Shown in pieces: positions 15,471 to 24,312 of a stretch of DNA of 64,000 bases. The DNA comes from Flavobacterium psychroterrae (GTDB lineage: Bacteria > Bacteroidota > Bacteroidia > Flavobacteriales > Flavobacteriaceae): assembly GCF_018380615.1 (NCBI RefSeq), contig NZ_JAGYVZ010000002.1:310001-374000 (forward strand), given 5' to 3'. The position numbers and the translations under genes were made by a program. The notes under the pieces are model-generated. The model was not told where the DNA came from and did not search any database. It saw only the letters and a program-made list of their open reading frames with translations. Numbering within the stretch: the first letter of the stretch is position 1; every line of letters starts with the position of its first letter.

Positions 15471-16706
15471 ATGATCTTACGTTTTGTACTTTTATGTGCT
15501 CTTTTTTTATTTATTGAGTTCTATTCCTATCAAGCCTTTCGTACTTTAATAAAATTAAGATGGGTTTTGATAAGTTATCAAATTATAAGTTTACTGCTTT
15601 TAATTTTTATCATTTACTCTTTTACGCAGTTTGATCGTTCTGTTGGGCAAACCAAACAAACCATGTTTACAATGGGATTATTGTTGCTGGTTTATGTTCC
15701 AAAAATAGTTTTAACGCTTGTAATGTTCGGAGAGGATATTTTTAGAATAGGAGCAAGTATCCTGAATTATTTCATGTACAATGCTTCACGTTCTGAAATG
15801 ATGCCAAACAGAAGAAAGTTTGTCAGTCAGATCGCGTTAGGATTAGCAGCTGTGCCATTTTTATCATTGATTTATGGAATTTTTGAAGGAAAATATAATT
15901 TTAAAGTTTTTAAACAAACAATCTATTTTCCTGACTTGCCGGATGCTTTTGATGGTTTTAAAATCACTCAGATTTCAGACGTTCATAGCGGAAGTTTTGA
16001 TAATCCGGATAAAATAAATTATGCGATCGATTTGATTAATCAGCAGGAAGCAGATATGATTTTATTTACAGGAGATATTGTGAATACTCATGCTAAGGAA
16101 ATGCATCCGTGGTTAGAAACTTTCAATAGAATAAAACCCTATAAATACGGAAAATTTTCTGTTTTAGGTAATCATGATTATGGCGAATATGTAACATGGC
16201 CATCTGAACAAGAGAAAGATCATAATTTTGAAGAAATTAAAAAATTATACGGGCAAATAGGTTTTGAGCTTTTATTGAATGAACATACTTATATCCAAAA
16301 AGGCGCTGATAAAATCGCATTGATTGGAGTAGAGAATTGGGGTCAGAATTTTAAAAAGGCGGGAGATTTAAATAAAGCTTCTCAAAATGTGCATCAGGAT
16401 GATTTTAAGGTATTAATGAGTCATGATCCAAGTCATTGGGAATATGAGATTAAAAATCATCCTAAAAACTTTCATTTAACATTATCAGGTCATACTCACG
16501 GTATGCAGTTTGGAATTGAAATTCCCGGATATTTTAAATGGAGTCTGGCACAATATATTTACAAACAATGGGCAGGCTTATACGAAAATGTTGGCCGATA
16601 CGTTTATGTAAATCGCGGATTTGGTTTTCACGCTTATCCAGGACGAGTGGGGATTATGCCTGAAATAACAGTGATTGAACTAAAAAAAGGGAACAATGTG
16701 GCTTAA
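15471..16706 (+). CDS. Membrane-anchored metallophosphoesterase
   Basis: This 411-residue protein has three hydrophobic segments in the first 95 residues, a fourth at about 118-138, then a calcineurin-like phosphoesterase domain. The metal-binding motifs are Asp170-x-His172 (QISDVHSGSF), GDIVN at 201-205, GNHDYG at 233-238, and GHTHG near the C-terminal end. The set is complete, so it should be active. The fourth segment is preceded by NRRKFVSQIALGL, which resembles a twin-arginine signal. Related YaeI/YkuE-type proteins act on lipid or nucleotide phosphates. The substrate here is unknown. Confidence 0.88.
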   Translation: MILRFVLLCALFLFIEFYSYQAFRTLIKLRWVLISYQIISLLLLIFIIYSFTQFDRSVGQTKQTMFTMGLLLLVYVPKIVLTLVMFGEDIFRIGASILNYFMYNASRSEMMPNRRKFVSQIALGLAAVPFLSLIYGIFEGKYNFKVFKQTIYFPDLPDAFDGFKITQISDVHSGSFDNPDKINYAIDLINQQEADMILFTGDIVNTHAKEMHPWLETFNRIKPYKYGKFSVLGNHDYGEYVTWPSEQEKDHNFEEIKKLYGQIGFELLLNEHTYIQKGADKIALIGVENWGQNFKKAGDLNKASQNVHQDDFKVLMSHDPSHWEYEIKNHPKNFHLTLSGHTHGMQFGIEIPGYFKWSLAQYIYKQWAGLYENVGRYVYVNRGFGFHAYPGRVGIMPEITVIELKKGNNVA

Positions 16707-16780
16707 TTCGTTAAAAATGCTACATTTGTATATAAATACCTCTTTTTAACAGATTAAAAAAGAATTAAATTTTTGGTTAT

Positions 16781-17083
16781 ATGTCAAAATTTGGAGAACT
16801 TATAAATGCTCAGGTTCCAGTGTTAATTGATTTTTACACAGATTGGAACGAATCATCTGTATCGATGCATCCTGTAATTAAGGATGTTGCGGCTGCACTA
16901 GGCGATAAAGCCAAAGTGATTAAGATTGATGTGGATAAAAATCAGGAATTAGCAGAAGCACTAAGAATTAAAGGACTTCCTACTTTAATGATTTATAAAG
17001 AAGGGCAAATGATCTGGAGACAATCAGGCGAACTTGATGCAAATACAATTATCGGAATTGTCCAGGAACAATTCAGCGTATAA
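16781..17083 (+). CDS. Thioredoxin-fold protein lacking the CxxC active site
   Basis: This 100-residue protein has the thioredoxin length and pattern, including VPVLIDFYTDW (beta strand before the active site) and the cis-proline loop GLPTLMIYKEGQ (Pro67). Where thioredoxin has WCGPC, this protein has Trp22-Asn-Glu-Ser-Ser26, so both redox cysteines are absent. It cannot catalyse dithiol-disulfide exchange. It may be a binding or scaffold protein. No signal peptide, so cytoplasmic. A TACATTTG box at 16721-16728 could be its -7 element. Confidence 0.85.
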   Translation: MSKFGELINAQVPVLIDFYTDWNESSVSMHPVIKDVAAALGDKAKVIKIDVDKNQELAEALRIKGLPTLMIYKEGQMIWRQSGELDANTIIGIVQEQFSV

Positions 17084-17106
17084 AAACTTCTTTGCTGATG
17101 TTGTTT

Positions 17107-17742
17107 TTAGTGAATAATATCAAATGTATATCCGTTTTCCTTTAAAAAGTGTAAGGTTTTAGGCAACGCAAATTTTAAATTAGGCGAAGCTTTTATACTG
17201 TCATGAAATACAATTACACTTCCGGATTTTACATTTTTAGTGACATTTTCAAGACATTTTTCAGGAGTTATAGTTTGATCAAAATCAGCGCTTAAAACAT
17301 CCCACATAATGATCTTATAACCTAGTTTTCGTAAAATTTTAGATTGAGCCTTTTTTATTTTTCCGTAAGGAGGACGAAATATAAGGTTGCATGTTTTTTC
17401 TTCTTCCAGAACGGCAGCACAATTTTTCACGCTTTCGATATAATCATCAGTTTGACTTTTCCAGCCATTCATGTGATTCATTGTGTGATTTCCTATGGAG
17501 TGTCCGTCTGTAATTAACTTTTCGAATAAGGATAAATTAGCTTTTATGTTTTTTCCAATGCAGAAGAAAGTTGCCTTTGCATCAAACTTTTTCAATTCAG
17601 ATAAAACCCAGTCCGTAATCTCCGGAGTAGGTCCATCATCAAAAGTGAGGTATATTTTCTTTTCATTGTTTGGGATATCCCAGCAATATTTAGAAAACAC
17701 CGTTTTTATAAAAGAATTAGTTTTTACCCAATAAAAGCTCAT
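17107..17742 (-). CDS. Polysaccharide deacetylase family protein (NodB domain)
   Basis: This 211-residue carbohydrate esterase family 4 domain covers nearly the whole protein. TFDDGP at 33-38 supplies the catalytic base Asp35 and metal ligand Asp36. GNHTMNH at 84-90 supplies metal ligands His86 and His90. RPPYGK matches motif 3, and a late FHDS motif matches motif 5. Such enzymes remove N- or O-acetyl groups from peptidoglycan, chitin-like chains or surface polysaccharides. No clear signal peptide is visible, so location is uncertain. It converges on the thioredoxin-like gene and follows the GT-C gene after 92 bases with a terminator between. Confidence 0.88.
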   Translation of the reverse strand: MSFYWVKTNSFIKTVFSKYCWDIPNNEKKIYLTFDDGPTPEITDWVLSELKKFDAKATFFCIGKNIKANLSLFEKLITDGHSIGNHTMNHMNGWKSQTDDYIESVKNCAAVLEEEKTCNLIFRPPYGKIKKAQSKILRKLGYKIIMWDVLSADFDQTITPEKCLENVTKNVKSGSVIVFHDSIKASPNLKFALPKTLHFLKENGYTFDIIH

Positions 17743-17775
17743 TTTAAATTAATTTACAGATATGTAAAAATAAAA

Positions 17776-17808
17776 AATGCAGCGCTATATATCAAGCAGC
17801 GCTGCATT
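17776..17808 (-). terminator. Terminator after the GT-C family gene
   Basis: AATGCAGCGCT and AGCGCTGCATT are perfect 11-base arms flanked by A and T runs, so it can work in both directions. Confidence 0.85.
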
Positions 17809-17834
17809 TTTTTAATTGCTATGTTTTTCGTATA

Positions 17835-20800
17835 TTATTCTTTTTCTCTTCCAAAACGTTCAAAAACGTTTACATAAGTATTAAAAGTAACTTTTTGTTT
17901 CTCGTAGAAAGCAAGATCTTTATGGTCTTTCATAACTTGTAATAAGCTTCTGTAGCGCTCAATATCAGTAATAATATCAATTGCTAAATCCGTTTGATCT
18001 CCAGGTGTTAAAGTAGCATAATAGTTAAGTTCTTCTTTGTATTTCTGAACTAGTTTATTAAGTAAATCATGTGCTTTTGCAGTTTCTCCTACTTTGTAAT
18101 ATCCTCCGGCAAAAGGCTCGACTAATGAATAATATCCATATTTATCCAAAGGCATTTTAGTTATCGCTAAGTTGATCACATTTTTAGCTTTGTCAATTTT
18201 GCCTTCTGCAATAAGCTGATTCATTAAACGGGATAAATTTGTGCGGTACGTTATGCTGTTTCTTCTGGTTTCCGGATCATGATAAATGTTGCCGTTGCTA
18301 TTACCCCAGTCCCATTTCATTACGATATCGTACATTTTATCGGCGTCAATTTGTCCCATATCCATTGGTCCGCCATCTTTTGAAGGCGTATTTTTAACAG
18401 GGACTAATTTGTAGACCATTCCGTCAAGTTGTAAGTAATCTTTCAACCATAAATAATCTTCATCGTCAAAAGCACCTCCGCTAAAATAAATTGGTCGTTT
18501 CCAATCATTATTTGCAAGGATATCCAGCATCATTAAACGATTTTTATAAAGCGCACTTCCTTTGATATCGATATCCATATAAGGAACGATAGAATCATTG
18601 TATTTAGGATTAACCACTTTGTTTTTGATGATGGTATTTTTATCAACAGGAACTCTGATTTTATTTGTTGGATAAAAATGGATGATTTGACCATTTTGCA
18701 AACCTACAGTTGATTTAGGGTTCTTGATAAAATCAATAAAATCCTTAATATTCCAGCGTGTGTCAATTTTTTGAATGTAAGCTACATAATCCAGTTTATC
18801 ACCCACATATTCATCGTGTGTAAATGATATTGGTAACGGATCAGATTCATAAGCTTTCGCCTTCATTTGATCAATATACCAATCTGTCATAAATAAACTC
18901 GTATTTACGATTTTCACATCGGTTCTAATGCCTTCAATTTCCTGAGCGTACCATAATGGGAAAGTGTCATTATCTCCAATGGTGAATAAAATACCATCTT
19001 TATCGCAGGAATTTAAATATGCTTTTGCCATTGCAACTGCAGTATATTTTCCTGATCTGTCGTGATCATCCCAGTTTTGAGATGCCATTAAAACCGGAGC
19101 TGCTAATAAACTTGCCGCAATAATAACCGGACCGGCAATTTTAGGGGCAATATATTTCTGAATGCTTTCGTAGAGCGAATAAACCCCAAAGCCTATCCAG
19201 ATAGCAAATACATAAAAAGATCCTACAAGGGCATAATCTCTTTCACGAGGTTCAAACGGACGCTCGTTTAGGTAAATTTTTAATGCGATCCCGGTAAATA
19301 AAAACAATGCTAAAAGCACATAAAAGCTTTTTAGATCTTTATTTGCGTGGTACATTAATCCAATAAGTCCTAATATAAATGGCAAGAAGAAATAAACGTT
19401 TCTTCCCTTATTGTTTAAAACATCTGATGGCAAATTATCCTGAGAACCAAGGTGTAATGAGTCAAGCGCTTTGATACCGCTAATCCAGTTTCCGTCAAGA
19501 TTGTCGTATTTACCCTGAACATCACTTTGACGTCCAACAAAATTCCACATTAAATATCTCCAGTACATATATCCAAATTGATATTCGAACATAAAACTGA
19601 AATTATCTACTGTTGTTGGTTTTTCGATAATTAAATAATCGCCGTAGCTTCTTAGGAATTTAACGTAACCTTCGTTGTCAATTTGTTTTTGAGAATACGC
19701 TTTTCTGAATTCAGAAATTGTTTTTTCAACTTCATTACGCAATTGCGCTGTAGCTTTATTGTATTCTTCTTCACTTAACTGACTTGCATCAATTCCGTAT
19801 TTTCCTAAATCCTGTTCATAATCATAATTAGGATTTATCTTAAATTTAGGAGGATTTGTAAAACTGATATAGTTTTGAACGTGTCCAGTTTCGGTACTCC
19901 ACATTCTTGGCAGAATCGTTTTTTGATTGTCGTCTGTATTTTGACTAGCGTTTTTGAAATTATTGGTAATAATGTATTTACCAGTTTTATAATCTCTCTC
20001 GTAGTTAGGTTTTTTGTCAGAGTAAGGATTTTTTGCATCAAGACCAGCAAAAACTTCTGTGTATTGAGGTCCGTAAAATAAAGGATTTACCCCGTATTGT
20101 TCACGATTATAATAGGCTAAAACTTCGGCAGCATCAGATGGTTTATTTTCATTAATTACAGTATTCGCATTTGCACGAACCGGCAACATCATCCAGGTTG
20201 AGAACCCAATAAAAATAAATAAGACGCAAAGAATTATAGTATTGTAGAAAACATGTCCTTTTTGTCTGGTATATTTTAATCCAAAATAAAAGAATGCAAT
20301 TAAAAATAAAACTACAAACAAAGTTCCGGAGTTAAAAGGCAATCCCATGCTGTTTACCATGAAAACTTCGGTATCAGCAAAAGCTTCCATAGTTAATGGC
20401 AGAAGCAATTTGAAGATAAATAACAAAACTCCAATTACTACAACATTTGCAATAAGAAAGTTTTTAATCGTAACTTTTTCATAATGTTTAAAGTAGTAAA
20501 GAAATCCTATTGAGGGAATGGTTAATAAAGCCATAAAGTGAACTCCAAATGAAAGTCCTACAACAAGCGAAATAAGTAATAACCATTTATTTCCTTTAGG
20601 TTCGTCCATGTCTTGCTCCCAACGAAGACCCAGCCAGAAAAGCAAAGCAATTAATAAAGAAGCCATTGCGTAAACTTCGGCTTCAACTGCATTAAACCAG
20701 AAACTATCAGAAAAAGTGTAGGCAAGAGCTCCTACAAAAGAACTCCCTAATATAACAATTGAATTATTTTGATTGATTTCACTAAATCGCGCTATGATTT

Positions 20801-21113
20801 TTTTCAATATCATAGACGAAGACCAAAACAAAAATAGAATAGTAAATGCGCTTGAGAAAACAGACATCATATTTACCATCACCGCTACATGTTGCGCATC
20901 TATGGCAAACATGGCGAAAAATGCACCTATCATTTGAAATAAAGGGGCTCCTGGTGGGTGACCAACTTCTAATTTTGCTGCTGTGGCAATGTATTCTCCA
21001 CAATCCCAAAAGCTCATTGTAGGTTCAACAGTTAGTGTATAAGTAATTAAAGCGATTGCAAATGCAAACCAACCAATAATAGTATTCCATTTATTGAAAT
21101 TGAATTGTGCCAT
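17835..21113 (-). CDS. DUF2723 family multi-pass membrane protein (predicted GT-C glycosyltransferase)
   Basis: This 1092-residue protein has about a dozen hydrophobic segments, in two blocks (about residues 10-320 and 570-680). The first extracytoplasmic loop contains the DUF2723 hallmark WDCGEYIATAAKLEVGHPPGAP, with the acidic pair expected for GT-C fold lipid-phosphosugar-dependent transferases. A soluble region follows, and the last 200 residues look like helical TPR-type repeats. The family is strongly conserved and usually single-copy in Bacteroidota. A role in protein or envelope glycosylation is inferred from the fold, not shown. The gene is monocistronic. Confidence 0.85.
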   Translation of the reverse strand: MAQFNFNKWNTIIGWFAFAIALITYTLTVEPTMSFWDCGEYIATAAKLEVGHPPGAPLFQMIGAFFAMFAIDAQHVAVMVNMMSVFSSAFTILFLFWSSSMILKKIIARFSEINQNNSIVILGSSFVGALAYTFSDSFWFNAVEAEVYAMASLLIALLFWLGLRWEQDMDEPKGNKWLLLISLVVGLSFGVHFMALLTIPSIGFLYYFKHYEKVTIKNFLIANVVVIGVLLFIFKLLLPLTMEAFADTEVFMVNSMGLPFNSGTLFVVLFLIAFFYFGLKYTRQKGHVFYNTIILCVLFIFIGFSTWMMLPVRANANTVINENKPSDAAEVLAYYNREQYGVNPLFYGPQYTEVFAGLDAKNPYSDKKPNYERDYKTGKYIITNNFKNASQNTDDNQKTILPRMWSTETGHVQNYISFTNPPKFKINPNYDYEQDLGKYGIDASQLSEEEYNKATAQLRNEVEKTISEFRKAYSQKQIDNEGYVKFLRSYGDYLIIEKPTTVDNFSFMFEYQFGYMYWRYLMWNFVGRQSDVQGKYDNLDGNWISGIKALDSLHLGSQDNLPSDVLNNKGRNVYFFLPFILGLIGLMYHANKDLKSFYVLLALFLFTGIALKIYLNERPFEPRERDYALVGSFYVFAIWIGFGVYSLYESIQKYIAPKIAGPVIIAASLLAAPVLMASQNWDDHDRSGKYTAVAMAKAYLNSCDKDGILFTIGDNDTFPLWYAQEIEGIRTDVKIVNTSLFMTDWYIDQMKAKAYESDPLPISFTHDEYVGDKLDYVAYIQKIDTRWNIKDFIDFIKNPKSTVGLQNGQIIHFYPTNKIRVPVDKNTIIKNKVVNPKYNDSIVPYMDIDIKGSALYKNRLMMLDILANNDWKRPIYFSGGAFDDEDYLWLKDYLQLDGMVYKLVPVKNTPSKDGGPMDMGQIDADKMYDIVMKWDWGNSNGNIYHDPETRRNSITYRTNLSRLMNQLIAEGKIDKAKNVINLAITKMPLDKYGYYSLVEPFAGGYYKVGETAKAHDLLNKLVQKYKEELNYYATLTPGDQTDLAIDIITDIERYRSLLQVMKDHKDLAFYEKQKVTFNTYVNVFERFGREKE

Positions 21114-21307
21114 ATTTAGGTGTTAAAATTTTGTATGTTTTCTATCCTACAAAGAAAATGTTTTTTTGTTTAAAGAAACGAGCATTAACAAAAAATTCTA
21201 TAAAAGTATTTGGTAAAAGTAACGTATTGTTTGTGAAATACTTGCGTGATTATTATGGATTCTGAAGAAAAAAAAATAGATAAAAATGATTTTTTTTCAT
21301 CAAAAAG

Positions 21308-21338
21308 TTTGCGCAAACTAAAAAAAGCTTTAAATTTG
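21308..21338 (+). promoter_or_regulatory. Promoter of the first tRNA-Gln gene
   Basis: TTTG (21308-21311), a 19-base spacer, then TAAATTTG (21331-21338). Start about 15 bases before the mature tRNA. Confidence 0.75.
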
Positions 21339-21359
21339 CACTCGCTTAACCGCTTTTAC

Positions 21360-21430
21360 TGGTCTATGGTGTAATGGTAACACAACTGTTTTTGGTGCAG
21401 TCTTTCAAGGTTCGAGTCCTTGTAGACCAA
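21360..21430 (+). tRNA. tRNA-Gln (anticodon TTG), copy 1
   Basis: This 71-base cloverleaf has acceptor arms TGGTCTA and TAGACCA with discriminator A, a D arm with GGTAA, an anticodon stem-loop ACTGT-TTTTGGT-GCAGT giving anticodon TTG, and a T arm with the GGTTCGAGTCC loop. The CCA end is not encoded (CAA follows), so it is added after transcription. An identical copy lies 168 bases downstream. Confidence 0.95.
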
Positions 21431-21432
21431 CA

Positions 21433-21463
21433 AAAAAGCCTCTCAATCGAGAGGCTTTTTTTT
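21433..21463 (+). terminator. Terminator of the first tRNA-Gln gene
   Basis: AAAGCCTCTC, loop AATC, GAGAGGCTTT and a long T run, directly after the tRNA. Confidence 0.88.
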
Positions 21464-21476
21464 TATACTAAAAAAG

Positions 21477-21506
21477 TTGTGTAGACTAAATTTTTTTTTA
21501 CATTTG
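21477..21506 (+). promoter_or_regulatory. Promoter of the second tRNA-Gln gene
   Basis: TTG (21477-21479), a 19-base spacer, then TACATTTG (21499-21506). The downstream GCACTCGCTTAA is shared with copy 1. Confidence 0.65.
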
Positions 21507-21527
21507 CACTCGCTTAAGCAATTTTAC

Positions 21528-21598
21528 TGGTCTATGGTGTAATGGTAACACAACTGTTTTTGGTGCAGTCTTTCAAGGTTCGAGTCCTTGTAGACCAA
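21528..21598 (+). tRNA. tRNA-Gln (anticodon TTG), copy 2
   Basis: Identical over all 71 bases to copy 1, with its own promoter and a terminator of the same design but different stem sequence. The duplication unit is therefore promoter, tRNA and terminator together. Confidence 0.95.
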
Positions 21599-21599
21599 C

Positions 21600-21631
21600 A
21601 AAAAAAGCTTCTCAATTGAGAAGCTTTTTTT
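21600..21631 (+). terminator. Terminator of the second tRNA-Gln gene
   Basis: AAAAGCTTCTC, loop AATT, GAGAAGCTTTT and a T run. Confidence 0.88.
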
Positions 21632-21654
21632 ATGCGATGAACTTTCGTTGAATA

Positions 21655-21815
21655 AATCCCAATTTTTAAAATCCCAAATTCCAATTCTGGAACTGTAAAG
21701 AATTATTTAAATCTTCGATTTTTTATTTATTTATATTTGACGATATTTCTTATTCTGTCAAAACTGCCAGTTTATGCATTTTGGAATTTGGAATTTTAAA
21801 AATTTGAATTTTGAT
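21655..21815. repeat. TTTGGAATTT-type repeat region
   Basis: AATCCCAAATTCCAATT words near 21657-21685 and the complementary TTTTGGAATTTGGAATTTTA near 21779-21798 form a loose inverted repeat between the tRNA terminator and the AraC gene. Same repeat vocabulary as at 3933-4069 and 43560-43665. Confidence 0.5.
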
Positions 21816-21824
21816 TGTAACTTT

Positions 21825-22631
21825 TTATTTCAAAAGTAAAGAAGATGGAACTACTCCGAATTTCTTTTTGAATGAAAACGAAAAATGTGATAAATCCTCA
21901 AAACCAACTCCAATATAAACTTCTGATGGTGAGTTTCCCTGATTGATTAAATAATAAGCTTCCTGAAGTCTTTTGTTTAGGAGCCATTTTCCGGGCGTTT
22001 CCTGAAATACTTTTTGGAAATCTCTTTTAAATGTGGCTAAACTTCTGCCCGTGAGATAAGCAAAACGTGTTAGTTGCACATTAAAATGGAAATTTTTATT
22101 CATAAAAGCTTCCAGATCTATTTTTCCGGGTTCGTTAAAATCAAATAAGATGTCTTTTAATTCAGGATTTACTTTGAGTAAAAGATGAACAGCTTCTTTT
22201 ATTTTTAAATGAAATAAAGCTTCGTTGTTTTCTTGTTCCACTTCCAGATAAGAGATAAGTGAATCCATGAAAGATTTATAAAGGGTATTTGGAGCTAATA
22301 AAATCATCGCTTCAGAATCTGGTTTTTTGTTGACCTTAAAATTAAGTTCTCTGTTTATTTCACGCAGAATTTCCTGATCTAAAAAAAGTGATATTGCTTT
22401 GAATTCGCCTCCTTCGGGAGGAATTTTGACGAATTTTGCTAAATGATTTCTTTTGCTAAAGCGAAAATCACCTTCTTTTGAATGATACGTATTTTTACTG
22501 TCAGAAGCTATCATCTCTCCTGAAATCTGATAACTAAACACATGTTCCGGTATAAAATGTTCTCCTTCGCGACTACGCGCAAAATAGCAGGAGTATAGTA
22601 TTTTTGGTTTGGTGATTATTTTTGCTGTCAT
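21825..22631 (-). CDS. AraC-family transcriptional regulator
   Basis: This 268-residue protein has a C-terminal AraC/XylS DNA-binding domain (about 165-268) with two helix-turn-helix units. The first covers LTRFAYLTGRSLATFKRDFQKVF, the second ends in VGFEDLSHFSFSFKKKFGVVPS. The N-terminal part (about 1-150) is a cupin-like sensor of unknown ligand. It lies 71 bases downstream of the aldehyde dehydrogenase gene on the same strand, so the two may share a transcript and the regulator may control that enzyme. This is inferred from position only. Confidence 0.88.
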   Translation of the reverse strand: MTAKIITKPKILYSCYFARSREGEHFIPEHVFSYQISGEMIASDSKNTYHSKEGDFRFSKRNHLAKFVKIPPEGGEFKAISLFLDQEILREINRELNFKVNKKPDSEAMILLAPNTLYKSFMDSLISYLEVEQENNEALFHLKIKEAVHLLLKVNPELKDILFDFNEPGKIDLEAFMNKNFHFNVQLTRFAYLTGRSLATFKRDFQKVFQETPGKWLLNKRLQEAYYLINQGNSPSEVYIGVGFEDLSHFSFSFKKKFGVVPSSLLLK

Positions 22632-22702
22632 ATTGTAAAATTACTAAAAGATCCGGAAAAGTCTTTTGGGTGAAGACTTTCCGGATTTGTTTTTTTTAAA
22701 AT

Positions 22703-24118
22703 TTATCGAATCAACGCTTTTGGTTCAAGATAAGCTTCAAGTCCAATTGTGCCAAATTCCCTTCCGATTCCGGATTGTTTAAATCCTCCAAAAGGTGCCA
22801 TCGGATCATGACCAATTCCGTTTATTTGTACGCGTCCGGCATTTATTTGTGACGCAACTTTGTGAGCTCGCTTTTCGTTTGATGAACTTACATAAGCTTG
22901 TAATCCGTAAGTGGTATCGTTTGCAATTTCAATCGCTTCTTCTTCAGTTTTATAAGTAATAATAGATAAAACAGGACCGAAAATTTCCTCTCTTGCAATT
23001 CGCATTTGATTGTTTACGTTTACAAAAACGGTAGGTTTTACAAAGTTACCTTTTTCTAAGCCTTCAGGTTTTCCTAATCCGCCTATTAGGACTTCAGCGC
23101 CTTCATTAATTCCTGTCTGAATGTAATTTTGAACGCGTTCATATTGTTTTTTGCTGACCATTGGTCCAACTGAAGTTGTTTCGTTTTTTGGATCTCCAAC
23201 AATAGTATTTGAAACTACTTTTTTCACAAGTTCTTTTACTTCTTCAATTCGGTTTTCTGGAACTAATAATCTCGTTCCTGCAATACACGCTTGTCCACTA
23301 TTCATATATGCGGCAATTATCGCAAGCGGAATTGCTTCTGCAAAATTTGCATCGTCAAGAATGATATTTGGCGATTTTCCTCCAAGTTCAAGTGTGACGC
23401 GTTTCATGGTTTCTACAGCTTCTTTCGCAATAATTTTTCCGACATTTGTAGAGCCTGTAAAAGATATTTTAGCAATATCAGGATTATGGCTTATTTCTGC
23501 TCCAACTATTTCTCCTAAACCGTTTACAATATTAAAAACGCCTTTTGGTAATCCGGCTTCGTGCAGGCATTCGGTAATTAATTGAGTTTGCTGTGCGCTC
23601 ATTTCGCTTGGTTTTATTACCGCGGTACATCCTGCTGCTATTGCGGTTGAAAGTTTACTGCAGATAAAACCGTTGCTTGAATTCCACGGAATAATAATTC
23701 CAACTACGCCAAGTGGTGTCATTTGAACTTCTGATTCTCCCATTGTTTTTGTAAAATCATAAGTGTTTAAAAGTTGAATTGCCGATTGAAAACTCTTTAG
23801 CATATAAGTATAGCTAATTGTTGCAAATTGAAGTGTTCCTCCATATTCTTCAATCATAACATTAATAAATTCTTCTTTTCTTTTTTCTATAGAAGATTGA
23901 ATATTTTCTAAATATTGAATTCTTTCTGCTGTTGTGGTTTTAGAAAAAGTTTTGAATGCTTCTTTAGCTGCGGCTATTGCTTTTTGTGTGTCTTTTTGAT
24001 TTCCTAAAAGTACTTTTCCCAGTTTTTCGTTTGTTGTTGGGCTAATAAGGTCGAAATATTCTGTCCCTTCAGGAGTTATGAATTCTCCGTTAATGTAAAT
24101 TTTGTCTATTGTTTTCAT
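22703..24118 (-). CDS. NAD(P)-dependent aldehyde dehydrogenase
   Basis: This 471-residue protein covers the full aldehyde dehydrogenase superfamily fold. The general base Glu244 lies in LELGGKSPNI and the catalytic Cys278 in NSGQACIAGTR. The nucleotide-binding GSTNVG motif and the late EEIFGPVLS motif are present. The frame is open 30 bases further to a TTG, but the ATG at 24118 (MKTIDKIYINGEF) is the natural start. Family members oxidise aldehydes to acids. The substrate is not evident. It is followed by an AraC regulator on the same strand. Confidence 0.92.
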   Translation of the reverse strand: MKTIDKIYINGEFITPEGTEYFDLISPTTNEKLGKVLLGNQKDTQKAIAAAKEAFKTFSKTTTAERIQYLENIQSSIEKRKEEFINVMIEEYGGTLQFATISYTYMLKSFQSAIQLLNTYDFTKTMGESEVQMTPLGVVGIIIPWNSSNGFICSKLSTAIAAGCTAVIKPSEMSAQQTQLITECLHEAGLPKGVFNIVNGLGEIVGAEISHNPDIAKISFTGSTNVGKIIAKEAVETMKRVTLELGGKSPNIILDDANFAEAIPLAIIAAYMNSGQACIAGTRLLVPENRIEEVKELVKKVVSNTIVGDPKNETTSVGPMVSKKQYERVQNYIQTGINEGAEVLIGGLGKPEGLEKGNFVKPTVFVNVNNQMRIAREEIFGPVLSIITYKTEEEAIEIANDTTYGLQAYVSSSNEKRAHKVASQINAGRVQINGIGHDPMAPFGGFKQSGIGREFGTIGLEAYLEPKALIR

Positions 24119-24256
24119 GTTGTTGTATTTTATGATTTTATTTGACAAAGATCCAAATTAACCACGCTGCCGACTTTGTTAAAAAGCTCAAAGTAACTTT
24201 GTTGAAAAGCTCACGAATATTTCTTTATATTTTGAAGTTTATTATTCTTATTGCAT

Positions 24257-24282
24257 AAAAAAAACCTCCGATAAAGAGGTTT
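24257..24282 (-). terminator. Terminator after the universal stress protein gene
   Basis: AAACCTC and GAGGTTT form a 7-base-pair stem with a 7-base loop. A long T run follows on the minus strand. Confidence 0.75.
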
Positions 24283-24312
24283 GTCTTGTAATGTGTTTGG
24301 TTAAGCTGCTTT

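Noticed and set aside
16781..17083. Active thioredoxin
   Set aside because: Both active-site cysteines are missing (WNESS in place of WCGPC).
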